The notes below the pieces were generated by a model. The model did no database searches and was not told where the DNA came from. It saw only the letters and a program-made list of their open reading frames with translations. A stretch of 64,000 nt of DNA from assembly GCF_024505085.1 (NCBI RefSeq), contig NZ_JANIBC010000004.1:182651-246650 (forward strand). Reading direction: 5' to 3'. This stretch comes from Parvularcula maris. Its GTDB lineage: Bacteria > Pseudomonadota > Alphaproteobacteria > Caulobacterales > Parvularculaceae. Shown here piece by piece: positions 1-8,300 of the stretch; within the stretch, counting starts at the first letter, position 1, and the number at the start of each line of letters is the position of its first letter. Made by a program: the position numbers and the translations under genes.

Positions 1-107
1 CATTCAAACTCTGGAACCTTAGCCGAAACAAGGGGATAGAGATGATCGGTGGCAGCGCTCACCGCGACCGGGGAGAGGTGGCTCTGCTCGTGGTCAAAGG
101 CAGCCAT
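1..107 (-). CDS. Partial 5' end of an unidentified protein
   Basis: An open frame on the minus strand starts with ATG at 107 and stays open to the window edge (35 full codons). A strong Shine-Dalgarno GGAGGAA lies at 113-119, about five bases before the ATG, which is the main reason to believe it. The visible residues begin MAAFDHEQSHLSPVAVSAAT. No family is recognisable from so little sequence. It is divergent from the RTX metallopeptidase gene, with a gap of about 215 bases between the two starts. Confidence 0.5.
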   Translation of the reverse strand, partial: MAAFDHEQSHLSPVAVSAATDHLYPLVSAKVPEFE

Positions 108-322
108 CAAGCTTCCTCCAGTTTTGCTCACTGAGAGTATATGACCCTCTGATGAAGGCCGCGCAAGAGCTAACTGCACTGCGTTTGGGGGCGGGGTTGT
201 CTCGAATTGAGACGCATGGTTTTACGCACCGGTAACGCCCAGCGGACTTGTTGGCAGGTATCGGTTCCGCATATCGAGGCGCAGCTCAAGAAAAGTTGAA
301 GAGCGCAAGGCAGGGAAGATTT

Positions 323-3019
323 ATGCAACCCCAAAGTGCAGTCTCTAACGCTACGCAAGCTAGCGACGCGACCTTCTTTGAAGGTTTCGAAGTATTCCAG
401 GATCATCCGTTTTTGTGCGCGTGCAGCGGCTGCGAGCATGATCATTCAGAGGTGGAGAGCTACGATCCTGCTTGGCAGGGCGCTGAGCAGACCGGTAGTT
501 CCGTAGGCGGACTAGGCGGTTTCTTCTCCGACGTCGGCGTGGCGATCCTCTCTTCCACCCCGAACTTCGGCTACTCGATCGACGTGGTCGATGCGGCGGG
601 CTCCCTCAGCAACAGCGTGCTGTCCCAGTTCCAAGCCGTCGTCGACGCCGCCATGAAGACCTGGGCCTACTATCTCGGTGGCCACAAGAACGCCAATATC
701 GAGGTTCAGGTGAATGTCGGCGGCACCTCCGCTGTCGCCTCCGCCGGCCCCGGCGCCATGTATTTCGGCGACTATGTTGACGCCAACGGCTCGGGCAAGA
801 TCGACAATGGAGACTACCGCCTCGTCACCACCGGCACCCTGATGGAGCTGCAGACCGGCAACGATCCAAACTCCGGTGCGGACATCGTCGTCTACGTCAA
901 TGAGAGCCTGCTGACGAACAACAAGTTCTTCTTCGATCCCACCCTCTCGAAAGCCGTGCCGAACGGCGCGATCGACTTCTACTCGGTCATCCTTCACGAG
1001 CTCGGCCATGGTCTCGGCTTCATCGGCCTCAACGGCGAGGCGGGACAGTCCAGCACCCGTAACTTCACCGTAGACGGAAAGACGGTGAGCGTGGGCTACG
1101 GCACGGCGCTCGACTACTACACCCGCGTCGGTAAGGACGGCGTTCCCCGTTTCGAAGGGCCGAACGCCTCGGACGCCTATGGCGACGGTATCGCGGTCGA
1201 GTACAAGACCGGCAGCTCCGGCTCGGACCTCTCGCACTTCCTCGGCAACTCGCTGAACGGGGTGAAGAGCGACCTGCGGCACACGCTGATGAACCCCTTC
1301 ACCGTGTCCGGCGACCGGGTCGAGATCGGCCAGCTCGAGCTCGAGTTCCTGCGCGACATCGGCTACACCATCGCCAATGATGCTCGCCGGTTCACCAACA
1401 GCATCGACGGCGCCAACATTCCGACGGTGAAGGTTCGCTCCGATGTGGACGTCACGTCGGCCAACGACTTCAAGTTCCGTGTGGTGCTGAACGAAGCCTA
1501 CGGCTCCAGCTCAGCCTCCGTGTCCGTCGGCTACGAGGTCGTGGGCGCGAACGGCAAATCGGTGACCGGCCGCGTGATCTTCGCTCCGGGCGACCTGATC
1601 GAGACGCTTACGGTGGACGGTGAGGCCCTGTTCGGTGCCGGTCTCAAAAACTTCGGCGGCACGCTGACGATCAAGCTGTTCAACCCCTCCAACGCCGACC
1701 TCGGCAACGGTAACCTGCAGCAGACCTTTAAGTTCTCCCCAGACGGCGGCCCGGCACCTGCTCCCGAGCCGGAGCCCACGCCCGAGCCGACGCCGGAACC
1801 GGAACCAACCCCGGAACCTGAGCCTGCGCCGGAACCCGAGCCGACCCCCGAGCCCAAGCCTAGCGGCGAAGGTCTGCCTTCCCCAACAAGTTTCGTTGCC
1901 CACGAGGAAATTCGCGGCACATCGTCTGGTGATCGTCTCGTCGGTGGCGAAGGTGACGAGAAGATCTTTGGTCTTGGCGGCAACGATTACCTCTTCGGAA
2001 GCTACGGTTCAGATCTGCTGATCGGCGGGGAGGGTAACGACTATCTCAGTGGTCAGGGAGGTGGCGATTATTACCTCGGCGATAGTCACCATGACCTGAA
2101 CACTGACGACCGTAATACTTTCGTTCTCTATCCAAGCGAACAAGAGACGATTGTACGGTTCGAGCTCTCCAATGCGATAAGCCGCAACACCGATGCACTG
2201 GCGTTCAACACCGGTCGGCTGGAAGGCTCGTCGCTTTCGAAATCCGTGCAAGACGCCCTTTCCGGCGCTCTCCGCGAACTCTCCGACTTCACCAAACTAG
2301 CCGATGCGCTGACCAATGACGGGAAATCGCAGAGCTATGTCGAAGCCTCGGGTACGACGGTGAAGTTCGTGATCAACGAGACCTTCTCCTTCGTGATCCT
2401 TAACCTTCACAGCGACGACCAGGACGTGGCTAAAGCGTTCTCCGCCTACGCCGATCTCAACGTTGCCAATATCAGCACCGGTCTGATCAGCGTCGAGGGT
2501 TCGACGAGGCCTGATGTACTTCTTGGTACGGTTGGCGACGACTTTATCAGTGGCGGAAGGGGCGCTGATCTGATCGTCGGCGGTGCAGGTAACGACGTGA
2601 TGCGTGGCGGTCACCAGGAGGATATCTTCTCCGCTGGCAACGGTCTCGATACGATCGAGGACTTCGAGTTGTTCACGGACAACTTGGTCCTGGAAACGCA
2701 GATCGCCGTACGAGCCAAGAACGGTGCAGCCCAGCTTCTGGATTTCGTCAAAGACGGTATCTCAAGCATTCGAGACCTGCTGGACTTCACGGACCTTGTG
2801 TCCAACGACGGCAATAGCGACACTTTCGTCAGCATTGACGGGAACGACCTCCTTCTGGTCCTCGACCGCTCTGGAAGCACGGTCACCGATGGTGTTCGCT
2901 TGGAAGGCATCGTTGGCGACCGCGTAGATCGGGCGGACCTTCTGGCTGCTGGAGCGACAGACGCTTCCGGCAACCTGGCTGCGACCTGGGACGTCTTCGA
3001 TGACGCCATGGTAGCTTAG
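323..3019 (+). CDS. Secreted RTX-repeat zinc metallopeptidase
   Basis: A protein of 898 residues, probably exported by a type I system because it has no signal peptide and carries RTX calcium-binding nonapeptides. These lie at about residues 531-590 (GGEGNDYLS-like units) and 735-765. An HELGHGLGFIGL zinc motif is at H225-E226-H229. It resembles the metzincin pattern HExxHxxGxxH, but position 11 is Gly235, so the third zinc ligand must come from elsewhere. The N terminus has a Cys/His cluster C32-x-C34-x2-C37-x-H39-x-H41. A Pro/Glu linker (residues about 476-513) separates the catalytic part from the RTX part. ATG 323 was chosen because AGGGAAGA precedes it; an in-frame upstream start at 248 lacks this. 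A small inverted repeat GTCTC-GAATT-GAGAC lies at 199-213. No type I exporter genes are in the window, so substrate and exporter are unknown. Confidence 0.85.
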   Translation: MQPQSAVSNATQASDATFFEGFEVFQDHPFLCACSGCEHDHSEVESYDPAWQGAEQTGSSVGGLGGFFSDVGVAILSSTPNFGYSIDVVDAAGSLSNSVLSQFQAVVDAAMKTWAYYLGGHKNANIEVQVNVGGTSAVASAGPGAMYFGDYVDANGSGKIDNGDYRLVTTGTLMELQTGNDPNSGADIVVYVNESLLTNNKFFFDPTLSKAVPNGAIDFYSVILHELGHGLGFIGLNGEAGQSSTRNFTVDGKTVSVGYGTALDYYTRVGKDGVPRFEGPNASDAYGDGIAVEYKTGSSGSDLSHFLGNSLNGVKSDLRHTLMNPFTVSGDRVEIGQLELEFLRDIGYTIANDARRFTNSIDGANIPTVKVRSDVDVTSANDFKFRVVLNEAYGSSSASVSVGYEVVGANGKSVTGRVIFAPGDLIETLTVDGEALFGAGLKNFGGTLTIKLFNPSNADLGNGNLQQTFKFSPDGGPAPAPEPEPTPEPTPEPEPTPEPEPAPEPEPTPEPKPSGEGLPSPTSFVAHEEIRGTSSGDRLVGGEGDEKIFGLGGNDYLFGSYGSDLLIGGEGNDYLSGQGGGDYYLGDSHHDLNTDDRNTFVLYPSEQETIVRFELSNAISRNTDALAFNTGRLEGSSLSKSVQDALSGALRELSDFTKLADALTNDGKSQSYVEASGTTVKFVINETFSFVILNLHSDDQDVAKAFSAYADLNVANISTGLISVEGSTRPDVLLGTVGDDFISGGRGADLIVGGAGNDVMRGGHQEDIFSAGNGLDTIEDFELFTDNLVLETQIAVRAKNGAAQLLDFVKDGISSIRDLLDFTDLVSNDGNSDTFVSIDGNDLLLVLDRSGSTVTDGVRLEGIVGDRVDRADLLAAGATDASGNLAATWDVFDDAMVA

Positions 3020-3045
3020 CGGGCGCTTAGCGTTCAAAAGAACAA

Positions 3046-3078
3046 GGCGGCAGGGCGAGAGCACCCTGCCGCCTTTTT
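3046..3078 (+). terminator. Rho-independent terminator after the RTX metallopeptidase
   Basis: A perfect 10-bp stem, GGCGGCAGGG (3046-3055) with CCCTGCCGCC (3064-3073), is followed directly by five T. It lies 27 bases after the stop codon. Confidence 0.9.
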
Positions 3079-3253
3079 GTTGCCTCGTGTCGGTACACCG
3101 AAGGTTTCCTCTCGCGCTTAGGTCGTGACAGACAGGAGGAACTGTACATTCACCCTATCCTCGGGTTTTCGCGCTATCTACGGACTGAGCGGACCTGGGT
3201 TGCTGGCGTAGAAACGCGATATGCTCAGTCAGGGTTCGAGCGAGGCATTGCAG

Positions 3254-3427
3254 ATGATCAGGTTCGGTAAACTGCTTCTAGTCGGTATGGCTGTTGTCTG
3301 TGTCGTCCTAACGAATATCGGTGCCTTCAGCGGAAACAAGCAGTTGTCTCTGATAGCAGGATGCATCGGTTCGTTGTCGATCGTCACGTTTGCCGGTCTG
3401 GCTGTGCGGCGAAGACCAAATGCATGA
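3254..3427 (+). CDS. Small two-helix membrane protein, unknown function
   Basis: A protein of 57 residues with two predicted membrane helices (about residues 6-24 and 31-49) and a basic RRRP end. The start at 3254 is preceded by CGAGG at eight bases; a longer version from 3221 is possible. It stands alone between the RTX metallopeptidase and a converging regulator gene. A very strong terminator 60 bases downstream on the same strand (3488-3522) supports real transcription. No family recognised. Confidence 0.5.
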   Translation: MIRFGKLLLVGMAVVCVVLTNIGAFSGNKQLSLIAGCIGSLSIVTFAGLAVRRRPNA

Positions 3428-3477
3428 TCGCTTCTTCTGTCTTAGGTCGGCCAGCTAAGGTTCCGACCTAGAACGGA

Positions 3478-4389
3478 TCACGACCGCAGCCGCGGCAGGG
3501 TCAGGCCTGCCGCGGCTTTTTTCTGTCCGGCCGCAGGGCGGTAGACGGCGGCTGGGCGGCCGCCCGTGCCCTTTACGGTCTTGGACGTCTTCACCACCAG
3601 CTTCTGCGCCTCAAGAGCTCTGCGGAAGTTCTGCTTGTGCACTTCGAACCCCAGAATGCCCTCTACCGCCGTCTGCAGCTTACCCAAGGTGAACTGGGTG
3701 GGCAGGAGCTCGAAGACCACCGGGCGGTAGCGCAGTTTGCCCCTGAGCCGCCCGATGGCGGTCGCTAGAATGCGCCGGTGGTCGGAGATCATCGCCTCGC
3801 CGAAGAGCTCGGGGCCGTCGGCGCCGTCGCGGTCGCGGTGCGCCTCGGTGACGAGCTGCGCCTCATACATCAGCTCGTAGCGCTCAAGCGCCCGCGCCTC
3901 GTCCCAGGAGGAGCGGGGGAAGGTCGCCAGCAGCCTTTTGCGCCTCGCCTCGTCCGCCCCGGCCCAGGCCTTGAGCCGCGCGAGGAGGGCATCCTCCTTT
4001 TCGCCCCGTCGGTCCTCCCAGGGGAAGAACTCGTACCAGGGCCGCCAGGCTGCGCTCTCCAGGTTGGGTTCAGCGGCGCTGGGGGAGAGCCCCAGATAGC
4101 CCACCGAGACGATCCGGTCCGCCTCGTCGCCCAGCACCAGCGAAGCCCGCGGCGCCTCACGGCCTCGGTCGCCAAAGGTGTAGAGCTGCTCGGCATAGCC
4201 CAGCGGCACCGCCGTCTGGCGTTCGACGAAATCCCTTAGCGCCAGCTCGAAGGTGCGGTGCTCCGCCGGGTCGAACCGTCCGAACGGCAGCCCCCAGCCG
4301 CCGGGACGGCGTACGCACAACACATGCGGCTCCCCCCCGATCAGGGTGACCAGCGCCACATTGAGCCCGATGACCAGCCTTCGTTCCAC
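3478..4389 (-). CDS. NrtR-like Nudix-fold transcriptional regulator
   Basis: A protein of 303 residues. The N-terminal half has the Nudix fold, but the catalytic box is degenerate: the REUxEE segment reads LRDFVERQ. This suggests a ligand-sensing rather than hydrolytic role. The C-terminal part (FELLPTQFTLGKLQTAVEGI through GGRPAAVYRP) is the winged-helix DNA-binding domain typical of NrtR-type regulators of NAD metabolism. The start codon is GTG at 4389. An imperfect palindrome CCACAC-ACTGC-GTGTGG (4386-4402) covers it, which could allow autoregulation (inference). No NAD biosynthesis gene lies next to it. Its last codons overlap a terminator belonging to the opposite strand. Confidence 0.8.
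   Translation of the reverse strand: MERRLVIGLNVALVTLIGGEPHVLCVRRPGGWGLPFGRFDPAEHRTFELALRDFVERQTAVPLGYAEQLYTFGDRGREAPRASLVLGDEADRIVSVGYLGLSPSAAEPNLESAAWRPWYEFFPWEDRRGEKEDALLARLKAWAGADEARRKRLLATFPRSSWDEARALERYELMYEAQLVTEAHRDRDGADGPELFGEAMISDHRRILATAIGRLRGKLRYRPVVFELLPTQFTLGKLQTAVEGILGFEVHKQNFRRALEAQKLVVKTSKTVKGTGGRPAAVYRPAAGQKKAAAGLTLPRLRS
3488..3522 (+). terminator. Strong terminator inside the 3' end of the NrtR-like gene
   Basis: A perfect 12-bp stem, AGCCGCGGCAGG (3488-3499) with CCTGCCGCGGCT (3506-3517), has a six-base loop and a run of seven T reading rightwards. It would end transcription of the small plus-strand gene at 3254-3427. The same DNA encodes the last residues of the minus-strand regulator. 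Confidence 0.85.
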
Positions 4390-4456
4390 ACACTGCGTGT
4401 GGGCAATTCCGGTGCGTCATTCAAGCGCGGCGCTTGTGATCCTGCCCCCTGGAACG

Positions 4457-4590
4457 TCATCTCGGAGCGGCGAAGCCGAGCCCGAGATCCAGAATCGAAG
4501 CGTCTGACCCGGTAAGTGCTTGCCCAGAAACGTCTACCCTGGCCGATTATGGATTCCGGGCTCGACCTACGGCCGCCCCGGAATGACGAG
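4457..4590. repeat. Dispersed palindromic repeat, variant of family A
   Basis: The element opens with CGTCATCTCGGAGCGGCGAA and closes with CCCCGGAATGACG. The sub-element GGATTCCGGGCTCG (4551-4564) followed by CCCCGGAATGACG (4576-4588) recurs at 63041-63080. It fills the gap between the NrtR-like gene and the HD phosphohydrolase gene. No ORF here looks real. Confidence 0.65.
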
Positions 4591-4599
4591 CCCGAACGA

Positions 4600-5184
4600 C
4601 TACTCCCGCAGCTCCTCGAACCTAGCCAAGTATAACGCCTGGCTCTCCTCCGTGGAAAGAATGTCGATCTCCAGCGGCTCCACGCTTCTTGGCACGGGAA
4701 AGAGCTTCTTCGCCTCGGTCTTGCCGAAGCCCGCGATCTGGGTGGCCTCGAAATAGGCGCAGGCGCGGTCGGCTTTCTTGATGAGCTTCTCGACGTGCTC
4801 CGGCAGCTCCGCAGGCAGGCCGAAGCGCAAGTGGATGGCCCGCTGCAGGCCCGCTTCCACCTGCCGATAGGTCGCGCCCAGCGCCCGCTTGAAGGGCGAG
4901 ATCATGTCGCCGATGACGTATTCGGGCGCGTCGTGGAGAAGGGAGGCAAGACGCCACTCGCGCTTCCAGTCGGGTTTGATCTGCCCGCAAAGGTTCTCGA
5001 CAATGACCGAGTGCTGCGCCACGTTGAAGGGGCGTGTGCCGATGGTTTGACCGTTCCACCTCGCCACCCTGGCGAGGCCGTGGGCGATGTCCTCGACCTC
5101 GATGTCGAGGGGGGAGGGGTCGAGGATGTCGAGACGGCGCCCGGACAGCATGCGCTGCCAAGCACGTGGAGGCGTTTGGGACAT
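4600..5184 (-). CDS. HD-domain phosphohydrolase, YfbR-like 5'-deoxynucleotidase
   Basis: A protein of 194 residues. The metal-binding HD signature is present: RAWQR near the N terminus, AQHS, then LLHDAPEYVIGDMISPFK. This order matches YfbR-type enzymes, which dephosphorylate deoxynucleoside 5'-monophosphates in the cytoplasm. The start at 5184 (MSQTPPRAWQ) was preferred because conserved sequence begins there; the upstream extension is the reading shadow of the helicase tail. It lies 82 bases downstream of the DEAD-box helicase on the same strand and is probably cotranscribed. Exact substrate is inferred. Confidence 0.8.
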   Translation of the reverse strand: MSQTPPRAWQRMLSGRRLDILDPSPLDIEVEDIAHGLARVARWNGQTIGTRPFNVAQHSVIVENLCGQIKPDWKREWRLASLLHDAPEYVIGDMISPFKRALGATYRQVEAGLQRAIHLRFGLPAELPEHVEKLIKKADRACAYFEATQIAGFGKTEAKKLFPVPRSVEPLEIDILSTEESQALYLARFEELRE

Positions 5185-5266
5185 AAGCGGGTTGATAGCG
5201 GCGAAGCTTGAAGGGGTCACCCACGGGTTTTCCGCCCCGCAAGGCTCGCCCCGCATGCCGAAGCCG

Positions 5267-7156
5267 CTAGCCCGGACGTTTGCGCGGGTTCTTGCCGCTT
5301 CCGTCAGCAGCGCGGTGCTTCTTGAAGGGCTTGCCTCCGTCTTTCTTCTTGTAAGACGCGGAAGTTTTGGCAAAGGCGGCACCCGGCTTCGCCTTGCGCC
5401 GCCGCTTGAAGGACTTTTCCTTCTGCTCAGCACGCGGTTCAGAGGACGCGGCTTCCGAGGCGCCGCGTTCTTCGCGAGGCTTCCACGGCTTCTTGGAACG
5501 CTCCTGCTTGCCTCGGGGGGAGAAGTTTTCTCGGCGGTCCTGCCCGCCCTGTGGGGGCGGTCCGTCCGCGAGGGCTACCGTGATGCCGTCCTCAAGGACC
5601 GGGTCCTCCTTGATGCGGCCTAGGAAAGCGGAGGCTTTGTGAGGATCCAAGCCGACGAAGGTCTCGTGCTCCAGAACGCGGATCGCGCCGATCGCCCCCT
5701 TGGTGAGGCCCCCGGCCTTGCAGAGCATGGGAAGAAGCCAGCGGGGCTCGGCCTTCTTCTTGCGCCCCACGGAGAGGGTGACCCAGACAGCATCCGCATC
5801 CTCCCGGCGGATGGGACGCTCACGGACCTTATCGAGCGGTTCGACCACGGACAGCTCCTCCGGCGCGGAGCGGCCCTGAAGGTGCAGCTCGATGAGGGCT
5901 GCGGCGAGCTGCTCGGCGGGGTGGCTGGCGGCGAGCGTCCTGGCGAGCTCGGTCACCTCCTTCGGCTCGTTGAGGGCGGGGCTTTCGAGCAGCCTCTCCT
6001 CGTCCTTGGCGCGGACCTCGTCGGCGCTCGGCGGGTTGCCCCAGTCGGCCTCGACCTTGGCGTCGGAGAGAAGCCGCTCGACGAACCTTCTCGCCTTGGG
6101 CGGTACGATGAGGACGCTCGTACCCTTCCGCCCGGCTCGCCCCGTCCGGCCCGAGCGGTGCAGCAGCCCCTCGCGGTTCTTCGGTAGGTCGGCGTGGATG
6201 ACGAGCTCGAGCCCTGGCAGGTCGATGCCGCGCGCGGCCACGTCGGTGGCCACGCAGACCCTGGCCCGCCCGTCGCGCATTGCCTGGAGGGCGTGGCTGC
6301 GCTCGGTCTGGGTCAGCTCGCCGGACATGGAGACCACCGAGAGCCCCCGGTTGGCGAGGCGGCTGGTCAGCCGCGCCACCGCCGCCCTGGTCGAGCAGAA
6401 GACGATGGCGTTCTCCGCCTCGTAGTAGCGCAGCGTGTTGATGATCGCCCGCTCGGTGTCGAACTGGGCGGTGAGAAGCGCGCGGTAGGCGATGTCGCCG
6501 TGCTGCTCGGCGGGGCTGGCGAGGGAGACCCGCACGGCGTCCTGCTGGAACCTGCCTGCGAGCTTGGCGATACCGCCGCCCACCGTGGCGGAGAACATCA
6601 GCGTCCTTCGGCCCTCGGGGCAGGCGTCCAGGATCGCCTCCAGCTCCTCGCGGAAGCCGAGCTTCAGCATCTCGTCCGCCTCGTCCAGCACCGCGACCTT
6701 GAGGGCCGCAAGGTCAAGGGAGCCGCGCGAGATGTGGTCGACCAGGCGACCCGGCGTGCCGACGACGATATGGGCGCCGCGGGAGAGGGCCTGGCGCTCG
6801 GCCCGCATGTCCATGCCGCCGACGCAGGTGGCCACCCTCGCGCCTGCCGGGCCGTAGAGCCAGGTCAGCTCCTTGGCGACCTGCATCGCAAGCTCCCTGG
6901 TGGGCGCCACGATGAGGGCCGAGGGCAGGGAGGCTTCGGGAAGCCTGTCCTCCTCGCCCAGAAGGTCTGGCCCGATGGCCACGCCGAAGCCCACGGTCTT
7001 GCCGGAGCCGGTCTTAGCCGAAACGAGGAGATCCTGGCCCAGAAGGTCGGGCGACAGCATGGCCGCCTGCACCTCGGTCAGGGTCTCGTAGCCCTTCTGC
7101 GCAAGAGCGCGGGCAAGGGCGGGATGCAGCCCTTCGGCGGCGGCGGTGCTGGTCAT
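5267..7156 (-). CDS. DEAD-box ATP-dependent RNA helicase
   Basis: A protein of 629 residues. Motif I AKTGSGKT is at residues 47-54, DEAD near residue 158, followed by SAT, ARGID and HRSGRTGR of the second RecA-like domain. After the core comes a DbpA/CsdA-like RNA-binding domain (VWVTLSVGRKKKAEPRWLLP and onward) and a long Lys/Arg-rich tail ending RKRPG. Such proteins unwind rRNA and mRNA structure during ribosome assembly and cold adaptation. Whether it is closer to DeaD or DbpA cannot be settled by eye. Confidence 0.92.
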   Translation of the reverse strand: MTSTAAAEGLHPALARALAQKGYETLTEVQAAMLSPDLLGQDLLVSAKTGSGKTVGFGVAIGPDLLGEEDRLPEASLPSALIVAPTRELAMQVAKELTWLYGPAGARVATCVGGMDMRAERQALSRGAHIVVGTPGRLVDHISRGSLDLAALKVAVLDEADEMLKLGFREELEAILDACPEGRRTLMFSATVGGGIAKLAGRFQQDAVRVSLASPAEQHGDIAYRALLTAQFDTERAIINTLRYYEAENAIVFCSTRAAVARLTSRLANRGLSVVSMSGELTQTERSHALQAMRDGRARVCVATDVAARGIDLPGLELVIHADLPKNREGLLHRSGRTGRAGRKGTSVLIVPPKARRFVERLLSDAKVEADWGNPPSADEVRAKDEERLLESPALNEPKEVTELARTLAASHPAEQLAAALIELHLQGRSAPEELSVVEPLDKVRERPIRREDADAVWVTLSVGRKKKAEPRWLLPMLCKAGGLTKGAIGAIRVLEHETFVGLDPHKASAFLGRIKEDPVLEDGITVALADGPPPQGGQDRRENFSPRGKQERSKKPWKPREERGASEAASSEPRAEQKEKSFKRRRKAKPGAAFAKTSASYKKKDGGKPFKKHRAADGSGKNPRKRPG

Positions 7157-7460
7157 GGCGTGGTTTCCGGCGGCGCGCGGGGCCGAGCATACCGGCCGCT
7201 GCGCCGCGATGATCGTCGGCGAAAGCGCGCGCCTAGCAGATCATGCTCGCCATAGCGAGGGGGTTCCGAGAGGCGGGGGTGTTTGTTCGTTCATGGAGGG
7301 GGCAGCCGCTTGGTGCTTGCCTCCCCTCCCACAGATTGCTTAGCGACCGTGGGAAACCGCCCAAAGAGAGCACCAAGCCGTACGGTGGATGTAGGATGCG
7401 GCCACCTTCGCAAGAACGAGACGTGGTCAGGTGGCCGGCTGCCGCCGTCCACCTTGTGGT
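7157..7460. other. Intergenic stretch with one short repeat, no gene seen
   Basis: About 300 bases between the helicase start and the TIR gene stop. The only recognisable element is a repeat at 7381-7408 (TACGGTGGAT then GCGGCCACC) resembling one at 63084-63110. Open frames here lack ribosome sites and family features. Promoter activity for the helicase is expected but no clear box is visible. Confidence 0.5.
7381..7408. repeat. Short dispersed repeat, family C
   Basis: GGTGGA ... GCGGCCACC forms an imperfect palindrome and resembles the element at 63084-63110 (GTAGGGTGGACGCC ... GGCGGCCACC). Confidence 0.5.
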
Positions 7461-8300
7461 CTACGACTTAATATCTACACCGAATTCCTCTATCAAGGGT
7501 CGATTAGGTGCAGTCCAGAAACCGGTTTGCGGAATAGGCCTGTACTCAGAAGCGTCCCCACGGTGCAAAAGAGCGACGATTTTCAACTCTGCTGGGCCTT
7601 TCTTTACTAGGTCAACCAAAAGAGGACGTTGTGGCGTTATTACGCCGCCGTGTTGCGTGAATGTGAAACCATTGGTTCTAAAATTACTAACAACAAGATC
7701 AGGATTGAATCCAATAGAGTACATCGGATTACCTTGGATCCTTAGTTCCAATTCATCCTCGTTATTCAGAGTTAGAAGCACAAAGTCTAAGTGGGGCTCA
7801 AGAAGGTGAGATGCACGAATTTTGACTTTCATCTCTTCTCTTGGGTTGCCTGATAGATGAAAAGACAGGTTCTCAAATTGCTCTTCACTGGGCTTGAAAG
7901 TGGAACTTCCTGAGATAACGCTTTCGATGTCGTGGATTGCCCGTTCAACCCCCTTCGTATGTAGATCGATATAGACGCTTTGCATAAGCAATGGCGGCAT
8001 TTCACAACCGTCCATCCGCACAGGTATAATTCGGCAATTCCCTGATGTGGCTTGCATTAACGCCGCGTGCCATTCCAGTTGGACCATTTTGCTAGCCATG
8101 CTGCTACGGCTCACAAAAAGGAAAAAGAAGTCAGGGGCGTTCATCCCCTCGTTCATTTTCGCAATGATGCCATCGCCTGGTTGCATCGACCAACTGTCAT
8201 AGAAGACCGCATCCTGGCCATACATATGACGTAGACGAACCGCTATCGGTTCGACCAAAGGCTTGTCATTATGGTTATGGCTTAGGAAAACCTTAACCAT
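7461..8300 (-). CDS. TIR-domain protein with an unknown C-terminal domain
   Basis: A protein of 279 residues. Residues 1-115 form a TIR fold: KVFLSHNHNDK at the N terminus, then VFYDSW, then FFFLFVSRSSMASKMVQLEW. Glu76 sits where TIR NAD hydrolases carry their catalytic glutamate. The remaining 150 residues look beta-rich and match no family I know. The ATG at 8300 overlaps the TGA of the ketoacyl-synthase gene by one base (TGATG), so translation is probably coupled; a TTG two codons earlier is possible. Base composition is clearly lower in GC than the neighbours: three 60-base lines counted by hand average about 46%, against about 73% for a line in the upstream gene. This suggests acquisition by transfer. 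NAD-degrading or signalling activity is inference. Confidence 0.8.
   Translation of the reverse strand: MVKVFLSHNHNDKPLVEPIAVRLRHMYGQDAVFYDSWSMQPGDGIIAKMNEGMNAPDFFFLFVSRSSMASKMVQLEWHAALMQATSGNCRIIPVRMDGCEMPPLLMQSVYIDLHTKGVERAIHDIESVISGSSTFKPSEEQFENLSFHLSGNPREEMKVKIRASHLLEPHLDFVLLTLNNEDELELRIQGNPMYSIGFNPDLVVSNFRTNGFTFTQHGGVITPQRPLLVDLVKKGPAELKIVALLHRGDASEYRPIPQTGFWTAPNRPLIEEFGVDIKS

Noticed and set aside
323..3019. A serralysin (M10) protease
   Set aside because: The RTX repeats fit, but the third His of the metzincin motif is missing, so the name is too specific.
4386..4402. CCACAC-ACTGC-GTGTGG as an NrtR operator
   Set aside because: It overlaps the start codon and the arms are only six bases, so I mention it but do not list it as a feature.
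7461..8300. A Thoeris defence system
   Set aside because: Only a TIR protein is present. There is no ThsA-like effector with a SIR2 or SLOG domain nearby.
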